From Monosporascus cannonballus (Eukaryota; Ascomycota; Sordariomycetes; Xylariales): a stretch of 64,000 nucleotides of DNA. Both the position numbers and the translations under genes were made by a program. Shown piece after piece: positions 12,584 to 23,428 of this stretch. The notes below the pieces were generated by a model. It ran no database searches and had not been told where the DNA came from. It saw nothing but the letters and a program-made list of their open reading frames with translations. Location of the stretch: contig QJNS01000042.1 of NCBI GenBank assembly GCA_004154925.1, positions 310,001 to 374,000 of the forward strand, given 5' to 3'. The first letter of the stretch is position 1, and every line of letters starts with the position of its first letter.

Positions 12584-12789
12584 TATAAGAATATAGCCAT
12601 TATAAGGATAAAATTAATAGCTAACTAATTACCGATTAAATACCGACCCACTTATTAATACAAATCTACTATCTGGCAGCTAATAAGAAACGCCAGATGG
12701 AAATAACCTAATATACTTAAATTTTGGAACCTGCTTTACGACTGGTCGGAGATCACATTACCTAACTCACAGCTGTCCATTATCTTACA
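12584..12789 (+). repeat. E2 3' LTR (family B)
   Basis: 206 bp from TATAAGAATATAGCC (TG mutated to TA) to TATCTTACA, followed directly by the duplication CTATT. It is less mutated than the 5' copy at 12660-12785. Confidence 0.93.
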
Positions 12790-12794
12790 CTATT

Positions 12795-15381
12795 TAAACC
12801 ATTTTAATGGAAATATTACTTTAATATGAATTAAATTATAGTTACGTATTTTCTTGTACAATTCGGAAATAAAACCAAAATTAACGTTCGGAAATATTAT
12901 TTTAATACTTTTGTAATAATAAAATATTTTTCACCTAATGATTTTATTTGTAACTAATATAATAATAATAGTAAATTTCCAAAGTGTAATTCGTTTGTTT
13001 TTTTATTTACTTATTTATAATTTAGAAAGATTACGGAATCTATGATTTAAGCCGATCTATCTTATAAAACGTTGTTAAAATTTAAGTATAAATATTAATA
13101 CTTTATCTAAAATAATTTCCATTAGTAATCCATATATATTAAAAATATGTATAATGAAAATATTTGACATTTGTCCAATATTTAAATCCTTATAATATGT
13201 TAAAAATAGAAAGGCTTTGTGAATTGATCGACGATTACGAAAATACTGTCGTAATGCACTTTTGTAACGGAGTCCTCGAACAAAAGAAGTTTAATAATAA
13301 AAATGAAAATAACTGCATATTATGGTCGTTTTGTTACTGGTACTAACTATAGTTTTTCGTAGTCTTTGTATTATCGTATTTTAGCATTATTCCAAAGATC
13401 GGACTATTGTCCTATTTTCTGAACCATTATTTTTATTTTGAAAAAGGAATATGTACGTCAACATCGTTTAAGTGTTTTGTGAATCCCGGAGTATTTACAT
13501 AGCTAAGGTTTATATATGTTTCGTATTAAGTCCTTTAGAAAACCGTTGTTATATTGCTTGATTTTCTGATGCATATTAAAAGGTACAGCCCGAATTATGG
13601 TAATTTGTTACAGACGTAAATATCCTTTTATAATAATATTAAAAATCGTATACCTATTTTCGATTAATTTCTTTTTAAGGTTTAGTTACCTCTTTAAAAT
13701 ATCTGTTTTACTCTTTTTTAAGCCTGTTTTGTAAATAATAACGAAATTAAAATTTGGCAATTTTGTTATATATTTTAATTATTATTTTATAAAGTCTTTG
13801 ATTGTAATAAAAGCGGTAAAATTTTGAAAATCCGTATAAATTTAACTTAATATAAATTTCGCTTTAAATAATAAATAAATTATCGGAATGCCATAATATA
13901 ATTTGGTTTCTTTTAATTTCTATAAAAAATTAAAATATAATATAATTTGCCTTCATTATTTTCCAATCCAATTTTTACGTTTAACGCGTAATCCGAAATA
14001 TCGGATTTTAATTTAATGCGGTAAACTAGATCGTACGTAATTAATACCAATTCGTTAATAATTATATCTTTAATTTTTCAAACCGCTTTTTTTATTTTAA
14101 ACGTTTATTTAATTTTTTTTATAAAAACAATTTAAAATTTAATTATTTTGCTAAAATTCCGGATAAACGTTTTATAATAATTATCTAATTTAGAAAATCG
14201 TTGTATCTTTTTAACCGTAAATAACGCCTATTATTTTATAATTATAACAATTCTTTTTCGATTTATCTTAATCAATCTTAAGGTAATAATATATTTTCAA
14301 TATTTTATTTTTTTATACGGAAAATTAATTTTTTCTATACCAATAAATAACATTAATTTTGATAAATCCTAAAAAACTTTAAAAACATATTTAACATATT
14401 TCTTTTCGAAGAAAATAAAAATATAATCGAGATAATAAAGGCGGAAAATATCGAGGTGTTTTTGTAATATATAATTAATTATGCGTTAGAAAATAACTGG
14501 TGCGTTCGTTATTGCTATTAATATAATTAAGTACTTAAATAATCTGTATTTTGTCCTAAAGGCTGTTTTTTATTCGTATTTTTGCTTAATTTTAAAAAAG
14601 TTATATTTATTTTTAAGATCGAATATAATGAAATATTTATTTCCGCAAAATCGGGTTTTTATTTCTGTAATCAAGCAATAATAATATTTGATATTTAATA
14701 ATCATATTATTTAATTGTTAATAATTAACAATAAGTTTTAATTTTCCGTTTTCTTCAAGACGAGAAATATTAGATATTCCGTTCATAATTTCGCCAGTCG
14801 AATATATACCTTTTCAATCGATTTTTTAGATATATTTTTAAAAACGCGTAATTCGTTTCGATTAAAATTATAAATAAGAAAAATTTTGTTAAACATCCCT
14901 TTTTTTAAACTTATTACATAATTTTATTCGTTTTATTCTAATAATGTTATCGCGAATTCCTTTTGTAAAAATTACTTATACCTGTAATGAAAGTATAATA
15001 TATTAATTAAGTCTCTTAATTTTTGAGTTTGTTATTTTATATTATTCGTTAGGTGCTTTAAATTCGCTTTATTAATAATAACGATATATCGTATTTTTTT
15101 TTTCATGGCTATGTTTTTAATGCTTTATTCTTTTAGATAATAAGGTATCTATTATGTTTTTATGCTTGCATTTGTCGCCATTTCCGATCAAAGGTTAAGA
15201 TCTTTGTTTTTTTGGTTTATTAATAAAATATAAAACAAACCGTACTTGGCCAGTTGTTCATTCAATCAAACTCCGTAGAGGCATATTTATAGTAATCGTA
15301 AGATGATATAGTAATTCTTAAATAAAGTAATATCGAAATTAATTATTTGGTATTATCTTTGAATAAAAATCTCGAGGTAAT
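12795..15381 (-). pseudogene. E1 integrase, RNase H, RT and protease C-terminus
   Basis: Minus-strand continuation of E1 Pol between E2 and E4. Integrase covers about 12795-13620, RNase H about 13640-14170 and RT about 14180-14960. The RT catalytic box is at 14415-14441, read on the minus strand as YYLDYIFIF, so the second aspartate of YLDD is Tyr. The protease C-terminal part lies at about 15100-15381, where E4 interrupts it; its N-terminal part resumes at 35719. Stops are fewer than in E2 and E6, but TAA and TAG are present throughout. Confidence 0.85.
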
Positions 15382-15752
15382 TATTACGACTCAACCCAAG
15401 ATCAGTCGCAAAAAACGGTCGGACCCACATAAGAAAGTTACATGATTTGGATCTCTCTTGACATCAAGATCCAAATAAATCCATACAGAAGTAATCGAAT
15501 CCAAGAATATTAAATTTGTAACGATATCAAGGTTGAATAAAAATCCAATCAATTTATAAGAATATATACGACCGTTATTTCCATAATCTAGATACCTTCA
15601 GCTTGTAATAATAATTCGTTACCCAAGGTACTTTTAGTATTACGAATCGTACTACGTTACTATATTTATTAGTTAAAATCCTATAATATATTTATTAATA
15701 TAAACCCGTGCGATTAATATTTAAAAATTAGTTAAGCCGTTTAGCTGTTATA
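15382..15752 (+). repeat. E4 5' LTR (family A, U3 type 2)
   Basis: 371 bp, from TATTACGACTCAACCC to TAGCTGTTATA. The U3 module (about 15390-15560) contains GATCCAAATAAATCCATAC and is unlike types 1, 3 and 4. The TATA box (TATATA) is at 15563-15568; everything after it aligns with other family A LTRs. Confidence 0.93.
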
Positions 15753-16044
15753 TATTATAAGCTTTTATTTAATAACACCGTCAAATTTTGAGCAATATCG
15801 CCGACATTATATCTACTAGTAAAAAGCTCGAACAGCCTATTTACCAGGTCTTTGATGACCCGGATACCGGAATGGAAACCGAGGAAAAAAAGAAGCATTT
15901 TTGCCATTTTCGTAAAGAAGTGTTTTGACGCCTGGAAGCTATAAACGAACGTGTTGTTTAGTTTGAAAAAGACAATAATAACTTTAAGACGTCATTTTAC
16001 GCCGCTCATGAAAACTTTAAAAAAATGTTCTCGAAAACGGAAAA
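15753..16044 (+). pseudogene. E4 gag, N-terminal part (type I)
   Basis: Starts just after the 5' LTR and a short leader shared with E5 (40293 on). The frame near 15790-16040 encodes an SIADIIS start, then TGMETEEKKKHF and a stretch rich in charged residues. The same module occurs in E1 and E5 but not in E3 or E6. Gag is the structural protein of the retrotransposon particle. The reading is cut at 16044 by E3 and resumes at 22788. Confidence 0.75.
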
Positions 16045-16473
16045 TGTGACGGCTAAGCGGTTTAACCAACTATTAAACCTTAAGTCGACGGGTTTATGTT
16101 AATAGGAATATCGTGGGAATCTAAATAATAAAAATAATAACGTATTACGTTTTGTAATACCAAAGGTGCTTTAAGTAACGAAATATTAATTAATTATTGT
16201 AAATTAAAGTTATTTAAATTATGGAATTAATTAACGTATATATCCTTCTTTTTTAGCTGGATTACTACCAGTTAGTTAATAATCCGGTTTATTAGTTTAC
16301 CACCAGTAAACTGGTAATCCGGCTCATTGGCTTATTACCAGTAAGCTAATGATTTGGCTTACTGGCTTATTACCAATGAGCTAATAATCCATTACGTAAC
16401 CTAATCCACATAGTTTTCTTGGCCTTTTCCGTTGCAACCCTTTTTAAAGGCCGTGGTTTGTTAAATCGTAATA
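16045..16473 (-). repeat. E3 3' LTR (family A, U3 type 1)
   Basis: 429 bp from TGTGACGGCTAAGCGG to TCGTAATA. TATATA is at 16237-16242. U3 (16250-16400) holds about four copies of the 35-bp unit, two more than in the 5' LTR of the same element. Confidence 0.94.
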
Positions 16474-19400
16474 CGATTTCCCCTTTCCCAAAATCTTGTC
16501 TTTAAGATTTCTTTTTTTCTAGTAAATTTTTTCTATATACCTTTAATATGTCTTTCGGTATGTCCAAATGTCGTTTTCGCAAATCCGAATAACGATTTAC
16601 CTTGGCTAATTTAATTGAACTCGAAAGTTTTAACGTAATACCTTATTTTTTTTGTTCTGTTCGGCAACTTAATTACCAAATAATAAATGGGGTTTTTCGT
16701 TATAATGAATATGTCCGTCGAGGTCGTTCGTATGACGGAATAAAAATCCCTATTTCCATAATTAATCGTTATATCGCAAAATCGAAAAAATTAAAAGAAA
16801 AAAAGTTAACGGCCGAAAAATCTTTATCCGAAGCTTTTACGCGTTTTTTTTACATACGTCGTTAGCGTTAATACTATCAGTTTTAAAGTATAAAACTTGT
16901 TAATCGTACTTTTTAATCTTTAAATAATTTTAACGACTTTACGTAATTAGAATCGGAATCCGTAATTAAGGTTTAAGCTTTAGGAAAGGTAAACGTTATT
17001 AATTGGAATGCGGTAAACTAAAGGCTTTTTTCCGTGGATCTCGTAAACTGGGATGCTATTATTTCGAGTGGTTCCGCCGTTGTTAGTAAAAGTTCTTTAA
17101 CAAGCGTTAAGCGTTAATAAGGTTTTTGGCAGGTTCCCAGGTGTTTTCGGAATCCGGGTATTTTTTTATTTAATTAGGTACTGGGTAAATCCGTTTTATT
17201 TCCGTATATCGAGGATTTTCTCCATTTCGTATGCTTATTCGTTTTTTAATCCCATATCGTTTTATGCCATATGTATTTTAATTATATCTATTGCTAATTT
17301 AAATAAGGAAATATGAAAAACTAGATAGAATTTAACTTTTGGTAAAAGTTTTAATTAATAATTATTTTCTAAAATTTTTTAATGATTTTGTATAGGCCAA
17401 TATACTTAAAATTAAGTTTTTTACTAGGTCGTTTTGTTTAAATATTTTTTATAACGAAAAAAATTATTTTCTTTTTTTCGAAAGTTAATTTTTTTAACTT
17501 TTTTTAGTTATAATATTTATTTATTTAATTTCGTACGAATTCCAGTTTTATTTTTATTTCTTAATATAATTGTTATAACTATTTTAATGTCAGGATTACT
17601 TTAATATTAATTAAACCGTTATCGTACGTTTTTTAATAAATTTTTAAAATAAAGTTAAAATTTGCATTTGCAAGTATTATCTTAATACTTATGTAATAGC
17701 TGGTATTATGAATTAATTAAGTAATCGGTAACTTTTTAATCTAGTTATTTTATTCTAATTAATATAATATTGTAAATAAGCTTTTAAAATTTAATTTATT
17801 TGTTTTATTTATTTATCCGTTTATGGTTTAAATACGTTAAATAATTTGTAATTTGGGCCGATTTATGCTATAAAGCCTTATTAAAATTTTAATACGAATA
17901 TTGATTTTTTGTTTGATATAATTTCTATTGGTAATCCGTATATGTTAAAAAAAAGTCAGAAAAAAATATATGCTAATTGTTCGGCATTTATATCTTCGTA
18001 ATATATTAAAAAATAGGAAAATTTCGTAAATCGATCGACGATTACAAAAATATTATCATAATATATTCTTATAATTAGATTTTTTAATATAAAAAGCTTC
18101 ATAATAAAATTAGATATAATTAAATATTATGGTCGTTTTACGATTAGTAATAATTATAGTTTTCCATATAACTTATGTCGTTAAATTTTTACTTTGGCGC
18201 AAATATTGCATTGCCGTATGATTTTTTTGTACCGTTAATTTTATTTTAAGAAAAGAATATATGCGTTAAAATTGTTTTACGGTTTTATAAATCCCTGGAT
18301 ATACGTATAATTAATATTCGTATATTTTTCGTATTAAATTTTTTTGGTATTTTTCTGGAATTTATCTTTTGTTTATTTTTTGGTTTTCTGGAAAATTATC
18401 GTTATATTATTAAATTTTTTAATGCATATCGAAAGGTATTACCCGAATTATCGGAATTTGTCGTAAGCGTAAATATCTTTTTATAATTATATCAAAAATT
18501 ATTAGCTAATTTTGACCAATTTTTCTTCGAGGTTTGATCGCCTGTTTAAAATATTTGTTCTGCCGTTTTTTGATTTCTTTTTATATATAATAACGAAATC
18601 GAAGTTCGCCAATTTTTCCGCATAGCGAAATTATCGTCCTGTAAATTCCCTGGTCGTGATAAATCGGGTAAGATTTTGATGGTCCGTATAAACCTTGATC
18701 TGGTATAAGCTTCTTTTGAAAAAGTGCCTAAATTCCCGAAATACCATAATAATAACAATAAAACTTTTATTTGGAATACCGTAATTAAATTTGGTTTTTT
18801 TTAACTTATACGAAAAAAATATAATAAGGTATAATTTGCCTTAATTATTTTATTATTTAATTACAGCGCTTAACGCGTAATCCGAAATATCGGTTTTTAA
18901 TTTAACGGAATAATTTAAATCGTATATAATTAATACTGGCTTATTAGCAATCGCATTTTAAATATCTTAAAATGTTTTTTTTATATTTGGCATTTATTTA
19001 AATTCTTTTTTTTTTCGGAAAATTAATTAAAGATATAGTTATTTTATTAAAGTTCCGGATAAACTTCTTATAATAGTTGGCGAATTTAAGAAATTCTTAT
19101 ACCTTTTTGATTATCGTTATCGTTTATTATTTAATGATTATAATAATTTTCCTAGGATTTATCTTAATATGTTCTGGGGTAATAATATATCTTAGATATT
19201 TCATTTCCTATATATGGAATTAATTTTTTCCGCATTAACGAATAATTTTACGTCCTGTAAAGTTTGAAAAACCTCATAAACGTATCTTGCGTATACCTTT
19301 TCCGTCTCCGAGAAAATAAAAATGTCGTCGAGATAATAAATAACGAAAATATTAAGGTATTTTCGTAATACGTAATTAATTATTCTCTGAAAGGTTGTTA

Positions 19401-20640
19401 ATACGTTCGTAAATCTTATTGGTATAACCAAATACTTAAATAATTTATATTTTATTTTAAAAGTTATTTTTTATTTATATCCCTTTTTAAGTTTAATAAA
19501 GTTATATTTATTTTCAAAATTAAATTTTATGAACTATTTGGCTTTTTAAAGTCGGTTTTTTATTCCCGTAATTAAGGATAATAATGTTCGATTTTTAATA
19601 ATAATATCGTTTAGTTATTAGTAATTAATTATAAATCGTAATTTCTTATTTTTTTTAGGTCTGAAAAATATTAGGTATTTTGCTGGTAATTTCGAAAATC
19701 GAATCTATCTTTTTTATAACCGATTTTTCAGGTATTTTTTAAAAGTACGTAATTCGTTTTTATTAAGGTTGTAAATGGGGTAAAACTTTGTTAAAGATTT
19801 TTCCTTAAGGATTATTTGATAATCCTATTCGTTATGTTTTGGTAACTTTGTATCAAATTTTTTCCTAAAAAACTATTTGTATTTGTAATATTATAATAGC
19901 ATTTTGGTTAAATTTTCTAACATTTTGGGTTATTATTCTTATTGTTTTAAATTGTTATTCAATTGTTTTAATTTTGTTTTGATAATAATAACGATACGTC
20001 GTATTTTTCTTTAATACCTATTTTTTTCTTATACTTTATTCTTTTGGGTAATAAAATATTTATCGTATCTTTATAGTTATATTCGTTATTATTATCGATC
20101 GAATATTAAGATCTTAATTTTTTCTTTTTTTATTTATTAATAAAAAATATAATAAATTCTGTCTAATCAATTTTTCCGTTAATTAAAATTTCGTACTGGC
20201 GTCTCTATAATAATCTTAAGATTATATCGTAATTTCCGAAAAAAACGATATCGAAATTAACCGTTTGATATTATTTTTTAACAAAAATTTTAAGGTAATT
20301 AATTTCGTATATAACTTTTCCGTTATCGTAAACGAATTTTTAACTTTTGGCATTCGTTATTATATAAGGTTTTAATTTATATTTATATGGCAATTTTAAA
20401 TTTATTAATTATATCCGGTGTAATATAATTTCCGCCCAAAATTCCGTAATTTACTATTACGGTATACCAATACGTTCCGATTCGTATTTTTAAGGTAATA
20501 AGGTTTTTAAGGTTTCCTATTATGGCGTTTAAAACCTTTTTTGGGAATTCCTTTTAATTTTTTTAGGTTTTGTTATTTTGCGGCTTTTTTATAAATAACC
20601 TTTTTTTAATTCTTATTCGAATTTATCGAACTTTATTTAT
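16474..20640 (-). pseudogene. E3 pol: protease, RT, RNase H, integrase, chromodomain
   Basis: Order on the minus strand from right to left. The protease is at about 20190-20460. RT is marked by an open stretch of 76 codons (19201-19431) containing PIRFTNVLTTFQRIINYVLR and YLDDIFIFSE; YLDD itself is at 19324-19335 and intact. RNase H is at about 18550-19120, integrase at about 17300-18550. The chromodomain at 17110-17250 keeps the GNPENTWEPAK-like core. A 0.6-kb tail leads to the 3' LTR. Scattered TAA, TAG and TGA stops make it a pseudogene despite the intact active site. Confidence 0.9.
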
Positions 20641-22423
20641 GTCTTTATATATAACGCGTTAAATTATTATATTTATCGTTATTGTCGGCGTATTAGTTTT
20701 TCGAACCGCATTAATTTCTTTTAGTTTTGTTATAGTTTTTTTTTATCGCGTAAATTGTTTTTTTTATGTTTACGACTATAGCCTATTATGCGTTATTTTG
20801 GTTATCGTTTTAAAGATCTTTTTTAAATTAATGTATTTTTTCTTTAATAGCTTTTTTTTCGTAAAGATTTATAACAAATACCAATTAAAAATAAAGGTTT
20901 ATAATAATTCTTTGATAATGCTTTTTTACCGTACGCTAGATTTACTTTTTTTCCGTTTAATAATTATACTATTTATAATGATAAAAAGGGTTTTTTATAG
21001 GCATTAGTTTCTTTCGGGCCAATTTTTTATTTCGGCTAATTACTAGATATCTTTTGGGGTTATTGTTCGAAGCTGTCGATATTATTATTCGTTATTTTGT
21101 TATATCCGGTATAGTTTAGAAAATGGAATCCCTTATGGTACATACGGGTAATTTGTGCGTAAATATGTTGTTTTTATTCCTTGTAATCGGGATATTCTTG
21201 TCGTCGATAATGTATAGTATATATTCTGCCGTATCGATCGGGGGTTCTGGAATAGATTTTTTCTGTTTAATCCTGGTATTCGCGTAATTATTCTTATAAC
21301 GCTTTTTGCCGTATTCGTAATACCTATTAAACCAACTTTTTGGTTTTTTATATTTTTCGTTAAATTTTTTGTCGTAATAATCCTTATTAGACTTTTTGCT
21401 ATAGGCCTGATTCGTATTTGGCTTAAATTATGTTAATAACTTTGCTATCGTTTTCTTGGTTATTTCTGGACTATCCTTCCGGTATAAAGGTCCAGTTATT
21501 CTGTCGTAACTTTTTGGGCTTTTTTTATTTATAAGTTTTATATCCCATTTTGTCATAATTAAAGCATTTAATCTGACTTGAATTTTGTTTATGGGTAACG
21601 CCGAATTCCATAAGTCCTGGCGCCGTTTCATAAAAAGTAAAAGGTGCATCTCGTTTTTTCCCCTAATTGGATTTATATTCCGAACGTAAGGCATATTATC
21701 CTTTTTTCTTTTGTCGTTTTTCAAACTGTCGATTATTAATTTTGATTACTTTTGCAATATACCGGTATAAGGTAACTAATCGTTTAATCCGAATAATTTT
21801 ATTTTTTATATTATTTTTTAGCCCTTTATAAAATATATTAATAAGGGTATTAATTTCGTTATTTCCCTATTTTGCCTTAGCCGTAAACCTTTTAAAGGTT
21901 ATAGCGTATTTGGACGTAAATCCTTTTTGTCGGAATTGCAAAAGTTATTAAACCGTTAATTGTTTTTTATCCAGATTGCCGAAATTATTACGTATTTTGT
22001 TTTCGAAATTGGTATAAGTTAAAAAAATCTTATTGGTAAAGTTTTTTTATTTGTTTTTTTTATTTTTAAAAAGTTTTTTATAACAGGTTTAAATTAATTA
22101 ACCGTATTTCTTATTAAGTTTATTTTTATTATTAAGATTATATCCGTTAGGTTATTAAGATTTAAGAAATAAAAATAAATTCGTACCTAAGTTAAATAAG
22201 TGTAAGGGTTACCTTTTTTATTATAAGGTTTTAATTTTTTCGGTTTTATACGGGCGAAAAAGGGTTAAATAGGCGTAATCTTAAATTATCGAATTTCTTT
22301 TTCCAGCTTCCGAATTTAAGCCTAAAGCTATTAAATAAGGGTTTTCTAAATACTGGTCGATATTTTGATAATATTAAATATTGTTCAGAATTTAACGGTA
22401 TTACTAAATAAGAATTTGTAACG
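20641..22423 (-). pseudogene. E3 gag (type II N-terminal module)
   Basis: Minus strand. The leader after the 5' LTR reads VIPLNSEQY, as in E5, but the following residues (RKPLFNSFRLKFGSWKKKFD) match E6 and not E1, E4 or E5. A CCHC zinc knuckle region lies at about 21530-21600; it now reads NALIMTKWDIKLINKK, with its cysteines lost. The open stretch 21428-21724 covers this C-terminal part. Gag normally packages RNA through the knuckle. Confidence 0.75.
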
Positions 22424-22782
22424 TATAACGGTTAAACAATTTAACCAATTATTAAACTTTAAGTCGACGGATTTATGTTAATAAGAATATCGTAAGAATC
22501 TAAGTAATAAATATAATAACGTATTACGTTTTGTAATATTAAAAATACTTTAGGTAATGAAATATTAATTCATTGTTATAAGTTAAAATTATTTAAATTA
22601 TGGAATTAATAAATATATATATTTTTTTCTTTTAGCTAGATTACTACCAGTTAATTGGTAATCCGGCTTACTGGCTTACCACCAGTGAGCTAGTGATCCA
22701 TCACGTGACCTGATCCACATAGTTTTCTTGGCCTTCTCCGTTACAACCGTTCCTGGAGGCCGTGGCTTGTCAGGTCGTAACA
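22424..22782 (-). repeat. E3 5' LTR (family A, U3 type 1)
   Basis: 359 bp from TATAACGGTTAAACAA to AGGTCGTAACA. The U3 end (22690-22782) is almost free of RIP and contains the palindrome TCACGTGA at 22701-22708 and the GGAGGCCGTGGC block typical of family A. Confidence 0.94.
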
Positions 22783-22787
22783 GAAAA

Positions 22788-22890
22788 CCCTTTCGAACGA
22801 ATTAAGTGATCCAGTGAAACTTTATTAAAGAACCGGGGAAAATTTTTGAATTTCTCAAATAAGAATTTTATAATAGAATTTCGACGAAAT
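22788..22890 (+). pseudogene. E4 gag, middle fragment
   Basis: Resumes E4 gag after E3. It encodes a TLLKN-like segment and then FYNRISTKLG, matching E5 gag FNRISTKL near 40670-40690. It stops at the family C LTR at 22891. When E4 gag resumes at 29517 about 190 bp present in E5 are missing, so the C insertion came with a deletion. Confidence 0.7.
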
Positions 22891-23053
22891 TGGGATGGGG
22901 CTGTATGGAGCCCTATTATGGAGCACCGGACAAACGCCGGTACCAAAGAGCACTAACGCAACGCCTTATATACAAATACACACAACTATATTTTCGTCTT
23001 CCCTTCCTTTTCTCTTTAGCTATAAAATAAACTCTTATTGGCAACTAATTGCA
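22891..23053 (+). repeat. Family C LTR, inverted copy
   Basis: 163 bp from TGGGATGGGGCTGTATGG to GGCAACTAATTGCA. It is nearly unmutated and reverse-complementary to 23266-23428. A TATATAC box lies at about 22964-22972. Confidence 0.88.
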
Positions 23054-23265
23054 AACCTTTCAGGTGAATCTATTTACACAAATTATAAATATTGTTAATT
23101 TAATACTGAATATATTTTGGTTATTTTTTGATTCGATTAATTTCGTTTATTATATAAATCGCCTTCGTAATCGGACGACCTATTAAAAATATGGTAACTC
23201 AGTTCGAACTTGTTTTAAGGAAATTCGTTATTTTATTAATTGTAAAAGGCTTCACCTAAGCGGTC
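23054..23265. other. Spacer between inverted family C LTRs
   Basis: 212 bp. The left edge (AACCTTTCAGGTGAATC) and, on the opposite strand, the right edge (GACCGCTTAGGTGAAGCC) are versions of the same 5' leader that follows the LTR at 29355. The centre shows no coding signal. It reads as two truncated 5' ends of family C elements joined head to head. Confidence 0.6.
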
Positions 23266-23428
23266 TGTAATTAGTTGCCAATAAGAGTTTATTTTCTAGC
23301 TAAAGGGAAAAGGAAGGGAAGACGAAAATATAGTTGTGTGTATTTGTATATAAGGCGTTGCGTTAGTGCTGTTTGGTACCGGCGTTTGTTCGGTTTTCTA
23401 TAATAGGGCTCCATACAGCCTTATTACA
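23266..23428 (-). repeat. Family C 3' LTR
   Basis: 163 bp from TGTAATTAGTTGCC to CCTTATTACA. Its right side carries the purine tract of the downstream element; its left side carries a 5' leader, so it is shared by two tandem copies. Confidence 0.88.

Larger units (their letters stand above)
5420..12789 (+). mobile_element. E2: complete family B Ty3/gypsy element
   Basis: 7370 bp with two 206-bp LTRs and a perfect target duplication CTATT (5415-5419 and 12790-12794). The coding strand is plus, shown by RT and integrase motifs. It lies in the E1 integrase; E3 17560-17600 shows the empty site. RIP damage is very heavy: most remaining C residues are in CpG. The internal order is gag-protease, RT, RNase H, integrase, then an unusually long 3' region of about 1.6 kb. 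Confidence 0.92.
16045..22782 (-). mobile_element. E3: complete family A chromovirus nested in E4 gag
   Basis: 6738 bp on the minus strand with a perfect target duplication GAAAA (16040-16044 and 22783-22787). The 3' LTR is on the left (429 bp) and the 5' LTR on the right (359 bp), both U3 type 1. It is uninterrupted, so it serves as a template for the others: chromodomain near 17110-17250, integrase to about 18650, RNase H and RT to about 20000, protease near 20190-20460, gag to 22423. Confidence 0.94.

Noticed and set aside
16250..16400. CRISPR-like array from regular 35-bp repeats
   Set aside because: The repeats are adjacent with no unique spacers, lie inside LTR U3 regions and vary in copy number like a minisatellite; the sequence is fungal in character.
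19201..19431. Free-standing reverse transcriptase gene
   Set aside because: It is only a stop-free part of E3 pol; neighbouring RT regions lie in the same orientation, broken by stops.
20798..21007. Plus-strand frame rich in Phe, Ile and Tyr
   Set aside because: Antisense to E3 gag-pol on the T-rich strand; no start context or family resemblance.
22891..23428. 538-bp DNA transposon with 163-bp terminal inverted repeats
   Set aside because: The same 163-bp unit recurs at 29355-29516 as an LTR beside a purine tract and RT-bearing internal region, so the inverted pair is better explained as family C LTRs.
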